From positions 124,001-188,000 of the forward strand of contig JARSSH010000060.1 in NCBI GenBank assembly GCA_029624815.1: a DNA stretch of 64,000 bases, in the 5' to 3' direction. Below are positions 60,197 to 64,000 of this stretch, one piece after another. The notes under the pieces were generated by a model. It worked only from the letters and a program-made list of their open reading frames with translations. It was not told where the DNA came from and made no database searches. Numbering within the stretch: the stretch's first letter is position 1; the number at the start of each line of letters is the position of its first letter. Source of the DNA: Candidatus Competibacter sp. (lineage in GTDB: Bacteria; Pseudomonadota; Gammaproteobacteria; Competibacterales; Competibacteraceae). The position numbers and the translations under genes are program-made.

Positions 60197-60709
60197 ATGA
60201 GTTCGCAACCAACCGTGGCGATGTTGACCTGTGTCGGGCCGGGACGTGAGTCGATGGAAACATTGTCGACGCTGCTGGGACGCTATGGGTTGCGCGTGGA
60301 GCGAGTGCCGCCAGAGAGTGAAATTCCTGGCAGCTACTGGGGCGATTCGGAAGCAGGGCTGGTCGGCGATTGTCTGTTCGTGCGCGAGGATACACCGGTG
60401 CATTCCGTCCTGCATGAAGCCTGTCACTACATCTGCATGGATGCGGGACGCCGTGCGCAATTACATACCGATGCCGGCGGCGACTGCGTCGAGGAAAACG
60501 GTGTTTGTTACCTGCAAATCCTGCTGGCGGATGAGTTGCCGGGGGTCGGGCGGTTGCGAATGTGCGCCGATATGGATGCCTGGGGTTATTCGTTTCGCCT
60601 GGGTTCGGCCTGCGCCTGGTTCGAACAGGATGCGGAGGATGCTCGTGGGTGGTTGCTGCAAAATGGCTTGATCGATCTTGGCGGACGCCCTCGCTGGCGG
60701 TTGCGGTAG
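60197..60709 (+). CDS. Small HExxH protein of unknown function
   Basis: A 170-residue cytoplasmic protein. HEACHYICMDAG at 73-84 has the HExxH zinc-peptidase motif, in a predicted helix with a following aspartate that could serve as third ligand. VAMLTCVGPGRESMETLSTL at the N-terminus is unlike known proteases. Later parts are DCVEENGVCYLQILLADE and MDAWGYSFRLGSACAWF. I cannot name a family or a substrate. It precedes moaD by 42 bases on the same strand. Confidence 0.75.
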   Translation: MSSQPTVAMLTCVGPGRESMETLSTLLGRYGLRVERVPPESEIPGSYWGDSEAGLVGDCLFVREDTPVHSVLHEACHYICMDAGRRAQLHTDAGGDCVEENGVCYLQILLADELPGVGRLRMCADMDAWGYSFRLGSACAWFEQDAEDARGWLLQNGLIDLGGRPRWRLR

Positions 60710-60751
60710 GATGGATCAGGCGATCAAATGATCATCGCTAAGGAGGCCAGC

Positions 60752-60985
60752 ATGACCGTTCGTGTTAAATACTTTGCCAGCCTGTGTGAGCGCGTGGGCC
60801 GCGCCGAGGATCGATTGGATGCCGCCAGCGACTTGACGGTCGCCGGGGTTTGGGCGGCCCTGCATCGGGAGATGCCGTTACCGCCGAACACCTTGGCGGC
60901 GGTGAACATGGAGTATGCCGGACTGGAGCAGAAGGTGCGCGATGGCGACGAGGTGGCGTTCTTTCCGCCGGTGACCGGAGGGTAG
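60752..60985 (+). CDS. moaD: Molybdopterin synthase small subunit MoaD
   Basis: A 77-residue ubiquitin-fold sulphur carrier ending in GG (PPVTGG), where MoeB-type enzymes form the thiocarboxylate. I chose the ATG giving MTVRVKYFASLCERVG because AAGGAGG lies five bases upstream; an in-frame ATG eight codons earlier has no such site. It lies three bases before moaE. Confidence 0.94.
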   Translation: MTVRVKYFASLCERVGRAEDRLDAASDLTVAGVWAALHREMPLPPNTLAAVNMEYAGLEQKVRDGDEVAFFPPVTGG

Positions 60986-60988
60986 GGC

Positions 60989-61423
60989 ATGCAGATCGAA
61001 GTACGGGAAACGCCTTTTGAGCCCTTGGCGGCGCTGGAGCGCTATCAGACACGGGTCGGGCTATCGGGTCGCTGCGGCGCGACGGCGATTTTCATCGGCA
61101 CAATGCGCGATTTCAACGATGGGGAAGCGGTGCGAGGCATGGTGCTGGAATACTATCCGGGCATGACTGAAAAATATCTTCGGCACATCGTTGAAAGCGC
61201 TGGCCGGGAATGGTCGCTGCTGGATGTGCTGGTCGTGCATCGGGTTGGTGAATTGCGGCCCGGCGATCCCATCGTGCTGGTGGCGGTCTGGTCGGAACAC
61301 CGGGCGGCGGCTTTTTCGGCCTGCCGCTCCATCATGGAAGCACTTAAATCGAAGGCGCCGTTTTGGAAGCGCGAGACCACCGCCGCCGGATCGCGCTGGG
61401 TGGAACATAACACGCCGGGCTGA
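60989..61423 (+). CDS. moaE: Molybdopterin synthase large subunit MoaE
   Basis: A 144-residue catalytic subunit that inserts two sulphurs into precursor Z (cPMP). [20 protein letters not shown] and the active-site segment [12 protein letters not shown] with two lysines are conserved. It forms a heterotetramer with MoaD. Confidence 0.96.
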   Translation: MQIEVRETPFEPLAALERYQTRVGLSGRCGATAIFIGTMRDFNDGEAVRGMVLEYYPGMTEKYLRHIVESAGREWSLLDVLVVHRVGELRPGDPIVLVAVWSEHRAAAFSACRSIMEALKSKAPFWKRETTAAGSRWVEHNTPG

Positions 61424-61476
61424 ACCGGTCGGACACGGATGCGCCGCCGCCGGCCCTCTTCCGCTATGCTGCCGAA

Positions 61477-62115
61477 ATGAACGAACCTGCTTCCAATTCT
61501 CTTATCGCCGGCCGGTTTCGAGGTTTTTTGCCGGTAATCGTGGATGTCGAGACCGGCGGCGTCAATGCCCAGACCGACGCTCTGCTGGAAATCGCCGCCG
61601 TGATCGTGCGCATGGACTGGCAGGGCTATCTGCGCCCGGTCGGAACGCTGGCCCATCATGTGCAGCCGTTCCCCGGCGCGCGGCTGGACCCGGCCTCGAT
61701 GGCGGTCAACGGCATCGACCCCGACCATCCCTTTCGCTTCGCGGTGCCGGAGAGCGAGGCGCTGGACGCGATCTTTCGGGAGGTGCGGCGGGAAATTCGG
61801 GAAACCGGTTGTACCCGCGCCATTCTGGTCGGCCATAACGCCTTCTTCGATCTGGCGTTTCTGAACGCGGCGGCGGCGCGCGCCCGGATCAAGCGCAACC
61901 CTTTCCACCCCTTCAGCAGCTTCGATACGGTGTCGCTGGCGGGTCTGGCCTACGGGCAGACGGTGCTGGCCCGGGCCTTGCGGGCGGCGGGCATTCCCTG
62001 GGATGAGCGCGAGGCGCATTCGGCCATTTACGACGCCGAGCGCACGGCCGAGCTGTTCTGCCGGATCGTCAACCGTTGGCGGGACATGGGAGGGTGGGCG
62101 CCGGTAGACGATTAG
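61477..62115 (+). CDS. rnt: Ribonuclease T
   Basis: A 212-residue DEDDh 3'-5' exonuclease that trims tRNA and other stable RNA ends. Exo I is [20 protein letters not shown], Exo II contains [18 protein letters not shown], and Exo III is [17 protein letters not shown]. Length and order match E. coli RNase T (215). Confidence 0.96.
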   Translation: MNEPASNSLIAGRFRGFLPVIVDVETGGVNAQTDALLEIAAVIVRMDWQGYLRPVGTLAHHVQPFPGARLDPASMAVNGIDPDHPFRFAVPESEALDAIFREVRREIRETGCTRAILVGHNAFFDLAFLNAAAARARIKRNPFHPFSSFDTVSLAGLAYGQTVLARALRAAGIPWDEREAHSAIYDAERTAELFCRIVNRWRDMGGWAPVDD

Positions 62116-62367
62116 GCATTGTCGAAGTTGCCGGCGCCGCAGGGTGCGTACTAATTTTTTCAGCCGTTCTTGATTTCGTTCCCATACTGAGCTAGCTCAA
62201 ACCATGAGTATCGTCGTGATCGGTTTTAGCTCCATATGCCCATATTTTCTTAGTGTTAATATGCTCTAGCGGGTATTTTGGAACGGTTTGCTGGCGATGT
62301 GCGGATCACGCTTAAAATTGCGTGAGGCAGGTCAGTCCGTTCGTTTGAGTAAAGTGCTGGAGGGTCT

Positions 62368-64000
62368 ATGCGTCACTTCACAGCCAATGTCCTGTGTACC
62401 GTCGTCTTGCTCTTGGTTTCGCCATGGGTATGGGCGGTTTCCCCCGATACTTCGACCCATTCCGATCGGGTGGCGTTGTCGGGCCATGTGTTGCCGGCGC
62501 TGTCGATGGCCCAACCGGTGGCGGCGCCTTCCACGACGCTCAAGCGTGTTTTAGAACCCCTGACGCTCACTGTCGTGCTGCGGCGTTCCGACCCGGCGGG
62601 TTTCGAGGACTATCTGCGCGGTATCTACGATCCGCACTCCCTCCAGTATCGCAAGTTCCTGAGTCCAGAGGAGGTCTCCGATCGGTTCGGACCCAGCCAG
62701 GATGATTACGGCGCCGTTCGGGCGTATTTCGAGCAACAAGGCTTCACAGTCACCGAAGGCTCGGCGAACCGAATGACGCTCACGGTCACGGGTAGCCGTT
62801 CAACGGCGGAAAGCGCGCTGAGCGTCAAGATCGATGACTACGTGATCGGCGAGCGCCAGTTCTTTGCGAATATCGATGAGCCGATGTTGCCTGCTGAAAT
62901 CGCGAGGCGCGTGCGGGCGGTGTCGGGATTATCGAGCTTGGCTGTACCGCGTCCGCAAATAATCAGAACGATAAGAATTATTTTTGGCGCCGTGATTTGC
63001 GATTTGGAATACGCTGTGATTTATGGTGGCTTGATTGTCGCCGCATCCAATGCGGCTAATGGTAAACCTTTAACTCAGGAGCAACTCAAGAAAATTCAGG
63101 AAGAGGCTCAGAAGTGGTTGGATAAGTGTGTGCGTAATGCGTTTTTTGCGGCCTATGGATTACCGATAGGTAACGATCCGCCACCTCCAGCCTGGCAGGG
63201 TACGGATGGTACCGGTCAGACCATCGGTTTGCTCGAGTTCGACACTTTTAATCCCAACGATGTGTCGGATTTCATCCACTTGATCGGATTGCCCGCAAGC
63301 ACTTTCAATAATGTCAGCCAAGTCCATGTAAACGGTGGCGCTGGCCCTTCGCCTGGACCGGATCAGGATGAGGTGCTAATGGACATCAACGCGGTATTGT
63401 TGATTGCCCCCGGGGCGAAGATTGTCGTTTACGACGGGCCTTTTTCCGGTGCGAATGTAAGTTTTCAAGCTCTGTTCAATGCCATGATCAACGGTGGCGT
63501 GAATATCATCAGCAACAGTTGGTCGTACTGTGAGGATCAGACCACGCTGGCCGATGTACAGAGCATTGATGCTATTTTGCAGAGCGCGGCCGCGTCCGGT
63601 ATCAGCGTGTTCAACGGTTCCGGCGATACCGGCAGTACCTGTCTCGATGGCGCCCCGAATACGATCGGTGTGCCATCCAATTCGCCAAGTGCGACGGCCG
63701 TCGGCGGCACCTCGTTGACCGTCGGACCGGGCAACACCTATGTCAGCGAAACTTGGTGGAATGGAACAAACGATACTCCGCCTTCTGGGCAAGGCGGATA
63801 CGGTGTCAGCAAGTTCTTTCCACGTCCAAGCTACCAGGATGGATTCAATCCTTCGGTGATGCGTTCCGTGCCCGATGTGGCGGCTAATGCGGATCCTGCG
63901 CGCGGTATTCTAATTTGCAAGGCCAGTGAAGGAGGGTGCCCGACCGGCGCCTTGAATGGTGGAACCAGTTTGTCTGCCCCAGCATGGGCGGCATTCACTG
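62368..64000 (+). CDS. Secreted sedolisin/kumamolisin-type (S53) serine peptidase, 3' end missing
   Basis: A reading frame that stays open to the window edge (544 codons seen). GGAGG lies four bases before the ATG. A signal peptide is followed by a pro-kumamolisin activation domain (TLTVVLRRSDPAGFEDYLRG, then QYRKFLSPEEVSDRFG). The catalytic domain has E and D in DEVLMDINAVLLIAPGAK, the oxyanion-hole region SNSWSYCEDQTT, and the nucleophile region GGTSLSAPAWAAF where SGTS is usual; the serine of GTS is present. Between pro-domain and catalytic core lies an unusual hydrophobic and then charged segment (IIFGAVICDLEYAVIYGGLI, then LTQEQLKKIQEEAQKW). It would be an acid-active exported protease. 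Confidence 0.88.
   Translation, partial: MRHFTANVLCTVVLLLVSPWVWAVSPDTSTHSDRVALSGHVLPALSMAQPVAAPSTTLKRVLEPLTLTVVLRRSDPAGFEDYLRGIYDPHSLQYRKFLSPEEVSDRFGPSQDDYGAVRAYFEQQGFTVTEGSANRMTLTVTGSRSTAESALSVKIDDYVIGERQFFANIDEPMLPAEIARRVRAVSGLSSLAVPRPQIIRTIRIIFGAVICDLEYAVIYGGLIVAASNAANGKPLTQEQLKKIQEEAQKWLDKCVRNAFFAAYGLPIGNDPPPPAWQGTDGTGQTIGLLEFDTFNPNDVSDFIHLIGLPASTFNNVSQVHVNGGAGPSPGPDQDEVLMDINAVLLIAPGAKIVVYDGPFSGANVSFQALFNAMINGGVNIISNSWSYCEDQTTLADVQSIDAILQSAAASGISVFNGSGDTGSTCLDGAPNTIGVPSNSPSATAVGGTSLTVGPGNTYVSETWWNGTNDTPPSGQGGYGVSKFFPRPSYQDGFNPSVMRSVPDVAANADPARGILICKASEGGCPTGALNGGTSLSAPAWAAFT

Overview
The window is a GC-rich gammaproteobacterial chromosome segment. The evidence is the str-S10-spc-alpha ribosomal order, the linked pairs mutY-yggX and nrdJa-nrdJb, the metK-ahcY-metF cluster, and recB/recD. 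A Competibacteraceae-like or related lineage is plausible, but I cannot place it from sequence alone.

Layout. 1-4174: end of a polysaccharide export and assembly locus (Wzt-type ABC ATPase, a GT2-GT4 fusion, and a strikingly AT-rich acyltransferase). 4274-7362: a three-gene operon for alpha-methyl-branched acyl-CoA oxidation (racemase, acyl-CoA dehydrogenase, SDR). 7548-10666: a small unknown gene, an IS630-type transposase remnant, tRNA-Phe with its own promoter and terminator, mutY-yggX, and a YeeZ-like reductase. 10639-15026: a two-receiver protein with degenerate GGDEF and EAL domains, then ilvD. 15154-24561: recB and recD divergent with no recC in sight, a truncated Uma2 gene, and a one-polypeptide restriction-modification enzyme carrying an in-frame palindromic repeat. 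24677-43105: str, S10, spc and alpha operons in classical order, from a consensus-like promoter to a terminator. 43235-49255: a 57-residue ORF, a quinone reductase, the split B12-dependent ribonucleotide reductase nrdJa-nrdJb behind two NrdR boxes 31 bp apart, and two lipoproteins (one FlgO-like). 49269-59799: the S-adenosylmethionine cycle genes metK, ahcY and metF, with an S-adenosylhomocysteine riboswitch before ahcY. 60085-64000: a palindromic repeat, a small HExxH protein, moaD-moaE, RNase T, and the start of a secreted sedolisin (S53) peptidase.

The most interesting part is the AT-richer five-gene cassette lodged between ahcY and metF. It encodes DndC, DndD, a protein that looks like DndE fused to an FtsK/HerA translocase, an ABC-type AAA ATPase, and a DUF4435 TOPRIM-like protein. 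All five are overlapping or nearly so on one strand. The dndC start codon overlaps the ahcY stop codon. It reads as a DNA phosphorothioation system in which an ATPase/TOPRIM pair resembling the PARIS and OLD families may replace the usual DndFGH restriction genes. Because of its position it may be transcribed from the metK-ahcY operon, downstream of an SAH-sensing riboswitch.
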